Source of the DNA: Deltaproteobacteria bacterium
Lineage (GTDB): Bacteria; Desulfobacterota; Deferrisomatia; Deferrisomatales; BM512
Assembly (NCBI GenBank): GCA_002869005.1
Contig: PKTU01000169.1
Coordinates: 1-48,249 of the forward strand
Direction: 5' to 3'
DNA length: 48,249 nt
Positions 8,604-17,493 of this stretch are shown here, piece by piece. The notes under the pieces were generated by a model that was not told where the DNA came from, ran no database searches, and saw only the letters and a program-made list of their open reading frames with translations. Made by a program: the position numbers and the translations under genes. Position 1 is the stretch's first letter. The number at the start of each line of letters is the position of its first letter.

Positions 8604-10108
8604 TTACGACGATAATCTTTTAAAAGTTCCTTAACCGTTGCGGCTAGAAGTAGCCACATTATCACGATGAAGGGAAAGGAGCCCACTATTGACGCCGTCT
8701 GAAGCGCTTTGAGGCCACCAGCTGTCAGGAGCACCGCAGCCACACCCCCTAAAGCAAGACCCCAAAAGATAACCAGCTTCTTGTCGACAACGCTCGACCC
8801 TTCCGTTGAAAAAGAACTGATAACGTAGGTAGCAGAATCCGCAGAGGTAACAAAGAAGGAGATAATGAGGATATTGGCTAAAGCTGCAAGCAGCCCGAAA
8901 GCGGGTAAGTGGCGGAGGGTCTCGAAAAGTGCTCCTTCTAGGTTTGAAGAAACAAGCGCCCCTATCTTGCCGCCCTCGAAAAGGTCGATATAAAAAGCGG
9001 TGCCGCCCAGCGTTGAGGCGAAGAGAAAGCTGAAAACGGCGGGCAGTATGAGCACCACCATTATAAATTCACGTACACTCCTGCCCTTTGAAATTCTGGC
9101 GATAAACGCACCCACAAAAGGCGCCCAGGCAATCCACCACGCCCAGTAAAAAACAGTCCATCCCCGTGTCCAGCCCTCATTTCCAAAGAGCTTGGTCGTA
9201 AAGGATAGCTTTGGAAGGTCAGTGAGGTATGCGCCGAGTGATGCGGCGAAGCTCTCCAGGATATACTTGGACGGACCGAATCCGGCAAAGTAAAGGAGAA
9301 TGAAAACCATCAGCGCCACGTTAAAAAGAGAGAGCAGCTTTATGCCCCGCTTTATGCCGCTAACCGCAGAGATGATGAAGAGGAGGGTGATGCCAGCTAT
9401 AACAAGCACTTTGGCTTCACCGGTCTGGGGCATGCCGAGTGAAGCTCCAAAGCCGCTGACGACTTGAAGCGCTCCAAGACCAAGGGATGTGACGACCCCC
9501 ATTATCGTAGCCCAGATTGCAAGGACGTCTATGGCCTTGCCAACGCCGCCCGCGGCGAACCGCTCTCCGAACAAAGGGGCAAGCGCGCGGGAAATAAGAG
9601 CCGGGCGACCCTGCCTAAATTGTGACAGCGCCAGCGCAAGTCCGACAACTACATAGACTCCCCAAGCATGCCCCCCCCAGTGGAAGAAGAAAATCTCCAG
9701 CGCCCTCTTAGCGGCCTCCGGAGTACCCCCTTCGCCCATCGGCGGAGATGTAAAGTGCATCATGGGCTCGGCGATCGACCAGAATACCAGGCCGATTCCC
9801 ATGCCCGCGCTAAAGAGCATTGAAAACCAGCTTATCCTGCTGAACTCGGGTTTTTCTTCATCCCCTCCGAGCTTTATACGCCCAAGAGGTGATAATGCGA
9901 TAATTAGCGCCGCCAGTAAAAAGAGGCTCACACTTAAAAGATAGAGCCAATCCCAGCTGCTTGTCAGATGTGCTAGTACCTCGTTGGCAACCTTGCCGGT
10001 AGCTTTTGGATAGAGGCCGCCAAATACAAGGAAGGGTAGGGTTAGTGCGCAGGACCAGGCGAAGACCTTTAAATCAAGGTTTTTGTCTAAAATCATACGA
10101 AATTTCAT
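8600..10108 (-). CDS. BCCT family transporter (betaine/choline/carnitine)
   Basis: A 502-residue integral membrane protein with about 12 hydrophobic helices. The BCCT hallmarks are present: HWGGHAWGVY in helix 4 (the aromatic-box region for trimethylammonium substrates) and GWTVFYWAWWIAWAPFVGAFIARISKGR in helix 8, written here only as a description of positions ~304-331. It imports quaternary ammonium compounds such as betaine, choline or carnitine; the exact substrate cannot be read from sequence. Unlike osmoregulated BetP-type carriers, it has no long charged terminal tail. The gene follows a second BCCT gene after a terminator, so it probably has its own promoter. The 3' end overlaps the activator gene convergently. 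Confidence 0.93.
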   Translation of the reverse strand: MKFRMILDKNLDLKVFAWSCALTLPFLVFGGLYPKATGKVANEVLAHLTSSWDWLYLLSVSLFLLAALIIALSPLGRIKLGGDEEKPEFSRISWFSMLFSAGMGIGLVFWSIAEPMMHFTSPPMGEGGTPEAAKRALEIFFFHWGGHAWGVYVVVGLALALSQFRQGRPALISRALAPLFGERFAAGGVGKAIDVLAIWATIMGVVTSLGLGALQVVSGFGASLGMPQTGEAKVLVIAGITLLFIISAVSGIKRGIKLLSLFNVALMVFILLYFAGFGPSKYILESFAASLGAYLTDLPKLSFTTKLFGNEGWTRGWTVFYWAWWIAWAPFVGAFIARISKGRSVREFIMVVLILPAVFSFLFASTLGGTAFYIDLFEGGKIGALVSSNLEGALFETLRHLPAFGLLAALANILIISFFVTSADSATYVISSFSTEGSSVVDKKLVIFWGLALGGVAAVLLTAGGLKALQTASIVGSFPFIVIMWLLLAATVKELLKDYRRN

Positions 10109-10166
10109 AACCGCTCCCTTCAGTTACAGCGCAAAAATACTTTACCGCAGACACTACAAAAATAAA

Positions 10167-10185
10167 CGCCCCCAAAGAGGGGGCG
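10167..10185 (-). terminator. Rho-independent terminator of the upstream BCCT gene
   Basis: Perfect 7-bp stem CGCCCCC / GGGGGCG with a 5-nt loop, followed in minus-strand sense by TTTATTTTTG. It sits just after the stop of the gene at 10204-11724 and separates it from the second BCCT gene. Confidence 0.85.
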
Positions 10186-10203
10186 CTTATTTAACTTTAT
10201 CCG

Positions 10204-11724
10204 TTAAGAGGCTTTTTCTTTTTTAACCTCGACCAGCTCCTCTTTCCGGTATTTGTTTAACCCTCTAAAGGTTCCGACTGTAACCGCCAGAAGGAGGAAC
10301 ATGAGAGGAAATGCCGTAGCAATCGAAGCCGTCTGTATGGCCTTGAGGCTGCCCGTTCCCGCAAGCACCGCCGCGAAAACGCCAAGCGCTATGCCCCAGA
10401 AAAGGCGGAGGTTCTTTGAGGGGTTCTCTTTGCCGGATACGAACATCGCCAGCGCCAGCGCCGCAGAGTTTGCGCTGGTGAGAAAGAAGGTGGCGATGAG
10501 GAAGATGATCGCTATTACGAGAATTGAGGTCATCGGGAGGTTCTGCGCTATGGCAAACACCGCAGACTCTACGCCGTTATTGTTGATTGTTGTCGTAACA
10601 TCGTAATAAATGCCCGCGCCTCCGACTACTCCATACCAGAGGAAGTTTGCAATGGTCGGGAGAATTAGCGTCGCGGCAACCGTCTGGCGGATAGAGCGGC
10701 CCTTGGATATGCGGGCGATAAAGACTGAAACAAAGGGCGCCCAGCTCATCCACCATGCCCAGTAGAAGACCGTCCAGCTCCCGAGCCAGTTATGACCTTC
10801 GCCCGGTGCCGTATAGAGGCTTAGGGCTAGAAAGTCACGGAGATACTGCCCCAGTGAGTTGGTCGTAAGGTCAATGAAGTAAAGTGTCGGCCCCGCAATC
10901 AGGATGAAGACCCAAACCGCGCCAAACACGTACATGTTCCAATCACCGATGAGTTTGATGCCCTTCTCAAGCCCTGCGTAGACGGCAAGGGAAAAGATAG
11001 CGGTAAGCACCGCGATTACCGCATAGGTGCCCCAGCTGCCCATTTCAAGACCAAACTGAAAGTCGAAGCCGCTGCCCAGCTGAAGAGCCACGAGTCCGGT
11101 TGTAGTCGCCATTCCGCCAAGGGTGGCGAAAACCGCGAAAATGTCCAAGACTTTACCCCAGGGGCCGTGAATGCGGTCGCCGATTACATAGTAAAAAGCG
11201 CTGGAGAAGCGGAAGGGGAGGTTTTTTGTGTAACAGGCGTGGGCCAGGGGCACCGTAAGCATCAGATATATTGCCCAGGCGCTTAAACCCCAGTGAAAAA
11301 AGGAGTAGGTCATGGCGGCCTGAGCGGCTTCCACAGACTTAGGCTCCCCGCCGTAAAAGGGCGGCGCGCTCATGTAGTGATATGCGGGCTCGGCAGGACC
11401 CCAGAAAACTATGCCGGCGGCAATCGCCGCGCCAAAGAGCATGGCAAACCATGAAAAGTTGGAGAACTCCGGTGTATCGCCCTCTTTCCCGAGCTTCATT
11501 TTTCCGTAGTCGGAGCCCATCAGGACGAAGGATGCGATGACCAAGATAAAAGCCGTCAGGAGATAGCACCACCCCCAACTCTTGGTTGTCCATCCAAAGA
11601 TGGCGTTTATCATGGTGGACATGTTGTCGGGAAACACTATCGCCCAAACACAAAAGGCGATGGTGATGCCCGCCGATACCCAAGATACTGTCGGGTCGTA
11701 GGAGCGAGTTGAGTTGGTTGCCAT
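10204..11724 (-). CDS. BCCT family transporter with sigma-54 promoter
   Basis: A 506-residue relative of the neighbouring BCCT protein, but clearly divergent. The family motifs are FFHWGLSAWAIY (helix 4) and WTVFYWAWWMSWAPFVS (helix 8). The C-terminus is a short charged tail (KYRKEELVEVKKEKAS). About 12 membrane segments are expected in the inner membrane. A consensus -24/-12 promoter lies 53-69 bp before its ATG, and a terminator directly follows it, so it is a single-gene unit. Control by the nearby RocR-like activator is inferred. The likely substrate is betaine, carnitine or choline as nutrient or osmolyte; which one is unresolved. Confidence 0.93.
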   Translation of the reverse strand: MATNSTRSYDPTVSWVSAGITIAFCVWAIVFPDNMSTMINAIFGWTTKSWGWCYLLTAFILVIASFVLMGSDYGKMKLGKEGDTPEFSNFSWFAMLFGAAIAAGIVFWGPAEPAYHYMSAPPFYGGEPKSVEAAQAAMTYSFFHWGLSAWAIYLMLTVPLAHACYTKNLPFRFSSAFYYVIGDRIHGPWGKVLDIFAVFATLGGMATTTGLVALQLGSGFDFQFGLEMGSWGTYAVIAVLTAIFSLAVYAGLEKGIKLIGDWNMYVFGAVWVFILIAGPTLYFIDLTTNSLGQYLRDFLALSLYTAPGEGHNWLGSWTVFYWAWWMSWAPFVSVFIARISKGRSIRQTVAATLILPTIANFLWYGVVGGAGIYYDVTTTINNNGVESAVFAIAQNLPMTSILVIAIIFLIATFFLTSANSAALALAMFVSGKENPSKNLRLFWGIALGVFAAVLAGTGSLKAIQTASIATAFPLMFLLLAVTVGTFRGLNKYRKEELVEVKKEKAS

Positions 11725-11776
11725 TTGTACTTCCTCCGATGGGGTTTAGGAGCATGCAATTAATCAAATAGCTTTT

Positions 11777-11793
11777 TGCAAGCACCATGCCAT
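11777..11793 (-). promoter_or_regulatory. Sigma-54 (-24/-12) promoter of the BCCT gene
   Basis: Reading the minus strand: TGGCAT, 5 nt, TTGCA, with GG and GC exactly 10 nt apart (GG = 11791-11790, GC = 11779-11778). This matches the consensus TGGCAC-N5-TTGCW in all invariant positions. The predicted start is near 11766, about 40 nt before the ATG at 11724. Confidence 0.8.
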
Positions 11794-11818
11794 TTGACCC
11801 CACGCAGGACAACACAAG

Positions 11819-11844
11819 ATAACATGCCGGTATTATTATGTTAT
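11819..11844. promoter_or_regulatory. Inverted repeat upstream of the sigma-54 promoter, candidate enhancer
   Basis: ATAACAT (11819-11825), 12-nt spacer, ATGTTAT (11838-11844). The centre is about 65 bp upstream of the predicted start. Position and symmetry fit a binding site for an enhancer-binding protein such as the one at 7173, but the assignment is inferred. Confidence 0.35.
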
Positions 11845-11897
11845 TACATTTGTCACGATAAAACGGTATACGAAAATAAGCTGTCTAAGAAGGGTTT

Positions 11898-11949
11898 GTA
11901 AAAAATATTTTCGCCCGCTTGGCGGAGGGGGCGTAAAAAATATTTTCGC
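11898..11949. repeat. 17-bp direct repeat pair
   Basis: GTAAAAAATATTTTCGC occurs at 11898-11914 and identically at 11933-11949, 35 bp apart, each followed by a G/C-rich stretch. Each copy contains the palindrome AAAATATTTT. Origin unknown; either a short sequence duplication or paired regulator sites. Confidence 0.6.
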
Positions 11950-12152
11950 GCCATTCACCTGGGTCGATATTGAGAAATCCCTTGGAATATAAGAGCATAT
12001 TTTGGGTAAAGCTTTGTCTGGGTCAAAGAGGGGACACCGGAAAGGGGGGCCAAGTAAAATTTATTTTACAAAGCTGCCGCTCTTCCTATGAGAACAAGTT
12101 GCATTTATCCTCATGTTTCAGGACAAGTTACATTTTATACTTTCAGCCACCC
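11950..12152. other. Gene-free stretch with short repeats, possible mobile-element remnant
   Basis: There is no supported gene. It holds a tandem near-repeat of ACAAGTTRCATTT (12094-12106 and 12123-12135, 29-bp period, one difference) and a palindrome GTAAAAT-TT-ATTTTAC (12054-12069). Motifs of the kind GGACAAGTTACATTTTATAC are reminiscent of element ends, but no transposase is nearby, so this is only a suspicion. Confidence 0.35.
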
Positions 12153-13052
12153 TTAACCATAGAGCGCGCCGAGCGCCGATTCAATAGTCGGGTATTGATA
12201 TTTGAACCCCGCCTCTTTCATGCGAACCGGGTCCATGCGCTGACTAAAGAGCAGCACGTCTGCAAACTCACCCAAAAGCAGCCGCACCGCAAGGCGGGGC
12301 GCGGGAGTAAAGGCCGGCCTTTTAAGCGCCCTGCCAAGCCGCTTCATCAGCTCCAGTTGCCTCACTGGCTCGGGTGAGGAGAGATTTACCGGCCCCTCAA
12401 TCTCCGGCCTCTCCAAGAGAAAAACCAGCGCCCTTACAAGGTCTGCTCTGTGTATCCAGGAAAACCATTGACGGCCACTCCCCAAAGGGCCTCCCAAGAA
12501 CCTGCGCGAAAGCTCCTCCAGCTTGTCAAGTGCGCCGCCTCCTCTATCAAGGACTATCCCAAAACGGGTAACCGCGACCTTAGCCCCCCGCCCTGACGCA
12601 ACAAGCGCCTCCGACTCCCACTCCTTTGCCACTGAGGCGAGAAAATCACGACCGGGAGGGGCGCCCTCATCAAGCAGCGCCTCACCACCGTCACCGTAAT
12701 AGCCAACCGCGGAGGTTGAGAGCAGTCTAAAATCTTTATTTTCGGGGATAGCGGCAACAAGGTTCCTGGTGGTCAGCACCCTAGATGCTCTTATAAGCTC
12801 CTTATTCTTTTTGCTCCAGCGTGTGTTAATGGGTGCTCCCGCAAGGTTTATGGCACCCCCACACTCCTCAACACGTTTTTGCCAAGCCCCGGCCTCCATG
12901 GTATCAGCTTCTACAACCTCAACGCCGGGGTATGTATGCTGCCTTTTCTCGCCTGGCCGCACCAAAAGGATAACCCCATGACCCGCCTCCATTAATGCCG
13001 GAATCAAAGATGCTCCAACAAAGCCTGTACCGCCAGTGACCATAATCTTCAT
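12153..13052 (-). CDS. TIGR01777-family NAD(P)-dependent epimerase/dehydratase (YfcH-like)
   Basis: A 299-residue atypical short-chain dehydrogenase. The N-terminal nucleotide motif is MVTGGTGFVGASLIPAL (GxxGxxG at about 7-13). The family signatures NLAGAPINTRWSKKNKELIRASRV and STSAVGYYGDGGEALLDE are present, and a C-terminal DUF1731-like tail ends with PTIESALGALYG. The full length matches the family. The physiological substrate of these proteins is not established. No partner gene is adjacent; the gene is divergent from the arsenate reductase gene. Confidence 0.9.
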   Translation of the reverse strand: MKIMVTGGTGFVGASLIPALMEAGHGVILLVRPGEKRQHTYPGVEVVEADTMEAGAWQKRVEECGGAINLAGAPINTRWSKKNKELIRASRVLTTRNLVAAIPENKDFRLLSTSAVGYYGDGGEALLDEGAPPGRDFLASVAKEWESEALVASGRGAKVAVTRFGIVLDRGGGALDKLEELSRRFLGGPLGSGRQWFSWIHRADLVRALVFLLERPEIEGPVNLSSPEPVRQLELMKRLGRALKRPAFTPAPRLAVRLLLGEFADVLLFSQRMDPVRMKEAGFKYQYPTIESALGALYG

Positions 13053-13240
13053 GTTCCGCCTCCATTTTCCCTACCATAAAGTCTAACGGAGTATAAACCT
13101 TGTGCAAATTGATGGTAAAAATGCATCCCCTCTCCCTTTGATATTACCGTAATATAATTTTATATCTCCCAGCTCGACAACGATGAATCTGAAAGGTAAT
13201 TTTAGCACTGTTATATGCCATGACCGGAGAGGCTACAGCC

Positions 13241-13657
13241 ATGAAGAGGGTTCTCTTTCTTTGCACCGGCAATTCCTGTAGAAGCCAGATGGCCCACGGC
13301 TGGCTTAAGGAGCTTGGTGGAGATGCTTATGAAGTTTACTCTGCGGGTATCGAGACCCACGGTGTTAACCCCCGTGCGATAAAAGTTATGGAGGAAGCGG
13401 GGGTGGATATCTCGGGGTACTCTTCCAATAGCGTTGATGAGTATATCGGGATGGATCTCGACCTTTTGGTTACAGTCTGTGCCGGCGCAAAAGAGCGTTG
13501 CCCCATTTACGTGGGCAAGGTCAAAAAGCGGGCACACTGGCCCTTCGAGGACCCTGCCGCTGCCGAAGGAACCGAGGATGAAATCATGAATGTCTTTAGG
13601 AGGATCCGGGACGAAATCAAGCTTCGCATCCAACGTTTTCTTGAGGAGAACAGTTAA
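13241..13657 (+). CDS. arsC: Arsenate reductase, thioredoxin-coupled low-Mr phosphatase type
   Basis: A 138-residue cytosolic enzyme reducing arsenate to arsenite. The P-loop CTGNSCRS (C8-R14) is the low-molecular-weight phosphatase-type active site. C80 and C87 in VCAGAKERC are spaced like the redox cysteines C82 and C89 of S. aureus ArsC, and [12 protein letters not shown] supplies the general acid Asp. ATG 13241 is preferred over the in-frame 13220 because GGAGAGG lies 8 nt before it and the family starts [16 protein letters not shown]. It is separated by only 1 nt from the ACR3 gene, so the two form an arsenic-resistance operon. No arsR is seen next to it. Confidence 0.92.
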   Translation: MKRVLFLCTGNSCRSQMAHGWLKELGGDAYEVYSAGIETHGVNPRAIKVMEEAGVDISGYSSNSVDEYIGMDLDLLVTVCAGAKERCPIYVGKVKKRAHWPFEDPAAAEGTEDEIMNVFRRIRDEIKLRIQRFLEENS

Positions 13658-13658
13658 T

Positions 13659-14711
13659 ATGAGTGGGCATGTCACCGGCAAACTTTCATGCGTTGACCGC
13701 TTTTTGACCCTGTGGATATTCCTGGCTATGGCCGTGGGCGTGGGGGCAGGGTTTTTCTTGCCGGGCCTTCCAAAATTCATAGAGAGGTTTCAAGTCGGCG
13801 CAACGAATATCCCCATCGCCATTGGCCTGATACTGATGATGTATCCTCCCCTGGCAAAGGTTCGCTACGAGGAGCTCCACAGGGTCTTTCGCAACGGCAA
13901 GGTGCTAACCCTTTCCCTTGTGCAAAACTGGGTCATCGGCCCAGTTTTGATGTTTGCCCTCGCGGCAACCCTGCTATCAGGTTACCCGCACTACATGGTT
14001 GGCCTTATCATGATTGGGCTGGCGCGGTGTATTGCAATGGTGATCGTTTGGAACGACCTTGCGGGTGGGGATCGAGAATACTGCGCCGGGCTTGTCGCGT
14101 TCAACTCACTCTTTCAGATATTGTTCTTCACGCTCTATGCCTGGTTTTTTATCACCTGGCTTCCCCCGAGGCTCGGGCTCGGCGAAGCCGTTGAGGTGAA
14201 GATATCGATGGGCGAGGTTGCAAAATCAGTTTTTATCTACCTGGGCCTCCCTTTTTTTGGCGGAATGGTCTCCCGCTACATTGGCCTGAAGGTTAAAGGC
14301 CGCGTTTGGTATGAGGAAAAATTCATACCGGCAATAAGTCCCTTAACCCTCTCTGCGCTCATCTTTACAATTGTCGTGATGTTCAGCCTCAAAGGGGAGA
14401 ATATCGTTCAGCTCCCATTTGATGTCGTCAGGATCGCTATTCCTCTGACCATCTACTTTCTGGTGATGTTCTTTATCTCATTCTGGATGAGCGGAAAGGT
14501 GGGCGCTTCCTATGGACAAACCGTTACCCTGTCATTTACCGCGGCTTCAAATAACTTTGAGCTAGCAATAGCGGTTGCTATAGCGGTCTTCGGCATAAAT
14601 TCCGGCGAAGCTTTCGCCGCCGTAATAGGTCCCCTGGTTGAGGTTCCCGTGCTGGTGCTGCTAGTCGGAGTTGCTCTCAGGCTACGAAATAGATTTTTTC
14701 CTCACGCATAA
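13659..14711 (+). CDS. acr3: ACR3-type arsenite efflux permease
   Basis: A 350-residue inner-membrane carrier with about 10 hydrophobic helices. The family signature [24 protein letters not shown] (about residues 124-147) holds the conserved membrane Cys needed for As(III) transport, and [21 protein letters not shown] marks the second conserved half. ATG 13659 has SD GAGGAG and follows the arsC stop by 1 nt; the longer upstream frame lies inside arsC and is rejected. It exports arsenite produced by ArsC. A strong bidirectional terminator follows. Confidence 0.94.
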   Translation: MSGHVTGKLSCVDRFLTLWIFLAMAVGVGAGFFLPGLPKFIERFQVGATNIPIAIGLILMMYPPLAKVRYEELHRVFRNGKVLTLSLVQNWVIGPVLMFALAATLLSGYPHYMVGLIMIGLARCIAMVIVWNDLAGGDREYCAGLVAFNSLFQILFFTLYAWFFITWLPPRLGLGEAVEVKISMGEVAKSVFIYLGLPFFGGMVSRYIGLKVKGRVWYEEKFIPAISPLTLSALIFTIVVMFSLKGENIVQLPFDVVRIAIPLTIYFLVMFFISFWMSGKVGASYGQTVTLSFTAASNNFELAIAVAIAVFGINSGEAFAAVIGPLVEVPVLVLLVGVALRLRNRFFPHA

Positions 14712-14712
14712 A

Positions 14713-14750
14713 GTAAAAAAGCCGCCCGGTTTACCGGGCGGCTTTTTTAC
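14713..14750. terminator. Bidirectional terminator between acr3 and thiolase
   Basis: GCCGCCCGG, loop TTTA, CCGGGCGGC, flanked by A6 and T6, which also pair. It serves both convergent genes. Confidence 0.93.
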
Positions 14751-14771
14751 TTTTTTACCAATTAAATTAAC

Positions 14772-15944
14772 TTAACGCTCAACAGCCAGCGCAACACCCA
14801 TACCGCCGCCTATACAGAGGGTTGCAAGGCCCTTCTTCGAGTCTCTACGCTTCATCTCATAGAGCAGGGTGGTGAGGATGCGCGCGCCGGAGGCACCGAT
14901 TGGGTGCCCTAACGCAATTGCTCCGCCGTTGACGTTGACCTTTTCAACATCCCAACCCATCTCGCGGTTAACCGCAATAGCCTGTGAGGCAAAAGCTTCG
15001 TTTGCCTCGATCAGATCCAGGTCGTCAACGCCCCAACCCGCCTTAGAAAGGGCCGCCTTGGAGGCGGGGATTGGGCCCGTACCCATTATCTTCGGGTCGA
15101 CGCCACGGGTTGCCCAACTCGCGATGGTCGCCAGGGGAGTTATACCGCGCTTTACTGCCTCCTCTTCAGTCATGAGCACGAGCGCGGCGGCGCCGTCGTT
15201 GATTCCGGAAGCGTTACCCGCCGTAACCGTACCATCTTTTTTGAATGCCGGGCGTAGCGCGGAGAGGGATTCAAAGGTTGTCCCTGGGGTGATGTGCTCA
15301 TCATCCTCAAAGAGAACCTCTTTTCTGCGCACCTTGACGGTAAGTGGGATGATCTCCTCTTTGAAGAGCCCCTCTTTCTGGGCCCTCTCCGCCTTCTGCT
15401 GAGAGGCTGCGGAGAAGCGGTCCTGATCCTCGCGGGTTATACCAAACTTCTCGGCGACGTTCTCGGCGGTTATTCCCATGTGGTAATTATTGAAAACGTC
15501 CGTAAGGCCATCTTTAATCATCGTATCCACGAGTTCGCCGGAGCCCATCCTTATGCCGCCGCGAAGCGGCGCGCAGTGTACGGCGGCGCTCATGTTCTCC
15601 TGTCCGCCGGCGATTACGATATCTGCGTCGCCAAGGAGGATGGATTGGCACCCAAGAGCGACGGTTCTCAAACCCGAGCCGCAAACCTGATTAACCGTAA
15701 TAGCCGTTGACGTTTCGGAGAGCCCCGCCGCCAGAGCGGCCTGGCGGGCAGTATTCTGACCGCACCCCGCAGTAAGGACATGGCCGAAAATAAGGTCGTT
15801 TACCTCTCCGGGCTCCACTCCTGCACGTTTTAAGGCCTCGGCAACCGCGGCAGCTCCCAGCTGGTGGGCGGGCACGGATGTAAGGGTGCCGTTGAATTTG
15901 CCCACGGGCGTACGCGCCGCGGAGGCGATAACAATTTTTTTCAT
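14772..15944 (-). CDS. Acetyl-CoA acetyltransferase (thiolase)
   Basis: A 390-residue cytosolic thiolase that interconverts two acetyl-CoA with acetoacetyl-CoA (or cleaves 3-ketoacyl-CoA). The catalytic residues are clear: nucleophile C88 in NQVCGSG, H347 in [16 protein letters not shown] and C377 in CIGGGMG, one residue off the classic Zoogloea numbering. NEAFA is also present. The length is typical. Biosynthetic AtoB/PhaA and degradative FadA-type roles cannot be separated, and no beta-oxidation or PHB genes are adjacent. It lies 104 bp after an Fe-S protein gene on the same strand, which could be co-transcribed. Confidence 0.94.
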   Translation of the reverse strand: MKKIVIASAARTPVGKFNGTLTSVPAHQLGAAAVAEALKRAGVEPGEVNDLIFGHVLTAGCGQNTARQAALAAGLSETSTAITVNQVCGSGLRTVALGCQSILLGDADIVIAGGQENMSAAVHCAPLRGGIRMGSGELVDTMIKDGLTDVFNNYHMGITAENVAEKFGITREDQDRFSAASQQKAERAQKEGLFKEEIIPLTVKVRRKEVLFEDDEHITPGTTFESLSALRPAFKKDGTVTAGNASGINDGAAALVLMTEEEAVKRGITPLATIASWATRGVDPKIMGTGPIPASKAALSKAGWGVDDLDLIEANEAFASQAIAVNREMGWDVEKVNVNGGAIALGHPIGASGARILTTLLYEMKRRDSKKGLATLCIGGGMGVALAVER

Positions 15945-16048
15945 TGGTTAACTCCTCTATATTCCATTTGTAAGGTAGTCAGAATTAAAAAGGCAGTGGG
16001 TCACGACATGGCTAAAATAGCTTTATTGTAGCTTTAAGGGAAGGTTTT

Positions 16049-17335
16049 TCATCCATACCTGGCGGCGAGCCCTTCAAGAAAACGTGAGCGCACCTGTTCG
16101 GTAGCGAGTACCCTCTTTACTGGCGGGAGCTTGATGAAGGCGCCCAGAAAAACGCCCAGAGCGCGATGGCTCCACAACACCTTGTTGTCAAAGAGGAGTT
16201 CATGGAGTTTGCCCCGCTCTATCGCCATCAGCACCGCCCGGTGCGCCCCATTAAGGGGGGTAAGAACTTTTTTATCCCGCGCCACCATGACCACAGCGCC
16301 TTTTGATGGGCACCCCCTTACACAGACCCCGCAACCCAGGCAGATCTCTTCATCCACTTTGGCCCTCATGCTATTTGGATTGTTTGGGTTGTTGGAGGAA
16401 ATCAGGCCCATCGCTTCAACGGGACATAGTTTAACGCATTTTCCGCAGCCGCTGCATTTATCGGCGTCAACCTTAGGGAGGTAGTTTGAGGTATGAATCG
16501 GGTGCATTGCGGCAAAACGCCGCGCAGCGACCATCGCTTCGCAACAACAACCGCAGCAGTTGCATATAAAGTTGACGCTCTCCCTTACATTTTCGCCAAA
16601 TTGTACAAGGTTGTTTTCATACGCCTCGTCGAGAAGGTCCAGCCCCTCTGCGAGGTCAACCGCCCTGGCGTGCCCATGCCTGATGAGCGCCTGCGCAGAG
16701 GTGTTGAAGGTCATGCATATATCCATGGGGGCATTGCAGGCCCGATCCATATACTCCATCTTGCGACGGCAATAGCAGAGAGAAATTCCCATGTGAGTGG
16801 CTGTCTTGATTATCTCTGTGGCACGCTCGTAATCGAGTACGTGCGCCGCCTCTCCATTTAACGACTCTTCGTTTACGAAAACCCTGCCAAGCTGAGTTTC
16901 ACCGTCTGTGAAGAGCGCTTTTATAAAATCCTCCTCTACATTCATATATTGGTAGAAAAGCTCTCCAAGCGCGCGTTGGTCAATATCATCGCGCACCCGC
17001 ATCATAGAGAACTCGAAAAAACCCGCCATGGGGGGAGGAAGGACATAAAAAATCTCGCCGTCCTCCTCGAAATCAACTAGCAGTGCGCGGGAGGCCAGCT
17101 CCTCCAGGCTTTTTTTTGCCCGTTTCTCGGACTCCTTCCAGATGGATGCGGCTTTTTTAACCGTAAATGGCTTTATGGGAAGTAGTGATACGAGGCGGGC
17201 CTCTTCCTCTTTAAAGAGAATCTTCAGTATTTTAAAGAGTAACTCTGTTGGTGGCGCACCTTGAGGGTAGCGGTTCAACCGCTCGGAGAGCTTTACGTAT
17301 GAGTCTGTTTCATACCGGCCGTGGTGGTGTGACAT
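16049..17335 (-). CDS. 4Fe-4S protein with N-terminal winged-helix-like region and extra Cys clusters
   Basis: A 428-residue protein with no signal peptide. Residues ~30-100 are charged and helical, with a winged-helix-like look (PFTVKKAASIWKESEKRAKKSLEELASRALL). The middle has CYCRRK (C187, C189) plus C200 and C207, then the unusual run CNCCGCCC (258-265). Two classic ferredoxin motifs follow, CSGCGKCVKLCP (294-305) and CLGCGVCVRGCP (332-343), each predicted to bind one 4Fe-4S cluster. Such multi-cysteine ferredoxin-like proteins occur in anaerobes, but no specific partner is established. The downstream thiolase is the nearest gene on the strand. Probable cytosolic electron carrier or redox sensor (inferred). 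Confidence 0.8.
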   Translation of the reverse strand: MSHHHGRYETDSYVKLSERLNRYPQGAPPTELLFKILKILFKEEEARLVSLLPIKPFTVKKAASIWKESEKRAKKSLEELASRALLVDFEEDGEIFYVLPPPMAGFFEFSMMRVRDDIDQRALGELFYQYMNVEEDFIKALFTDGETQLGRVFVNEESLNGEAAHVLDYERATEIIKTATHMGISLCYCRRKMEYMDRACNAPMDICMTFNTSAQALIRHGHARAVDLAEGLDLLDEAYENNLVQFGENVRESVNFICNCCGCCCEAMVAARRFAAMHPIHTSNYLPKVDADKCSGCGKCVKLCPVEAMGLISSNNPNNPNSMRAKVDEEICLGCGVCVRGCPSKGAVVMVARDKKVLTPLNGAHRAVLMAIERGKLHELLFDNKVLWSHRALGVFLGAFIKLPPVKRVLATEQVRSRFLEGLAARYG

Positions 17336-17436
17336 TTAGCGCATTGCCTTGGCCTTATATTCGCGTATGGTTGGCTGATATCTTATAATTTGTTAATTAT
17401 CCGCTACACACTTTTTATGTCAACTTATTACCCCAT

Positions 17437-17473
17437 AAAAAAAGCCGGCTTCCAATAAGGTTCGCCGGCTTTT
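17437..17473 (-). terminator. Terminator after the 17494-18129 gene
   Basis: Stem AAAAGCCGGC / GCCGGCTTTT around a 14-nt loop, with a T-tract on the minus strand, directly after the stop at 17494. Confidence 0.85.
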
Positions 17474-17493
17474 ACCTGAAAGATACAGAGCCT

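Noticed and set aside
13590-13658. Extended start for the ACR3 permease at 13590
   Set aside because: The extra residues lie inside arsC, do not match the family, and ATG 13659 has a proper SD.
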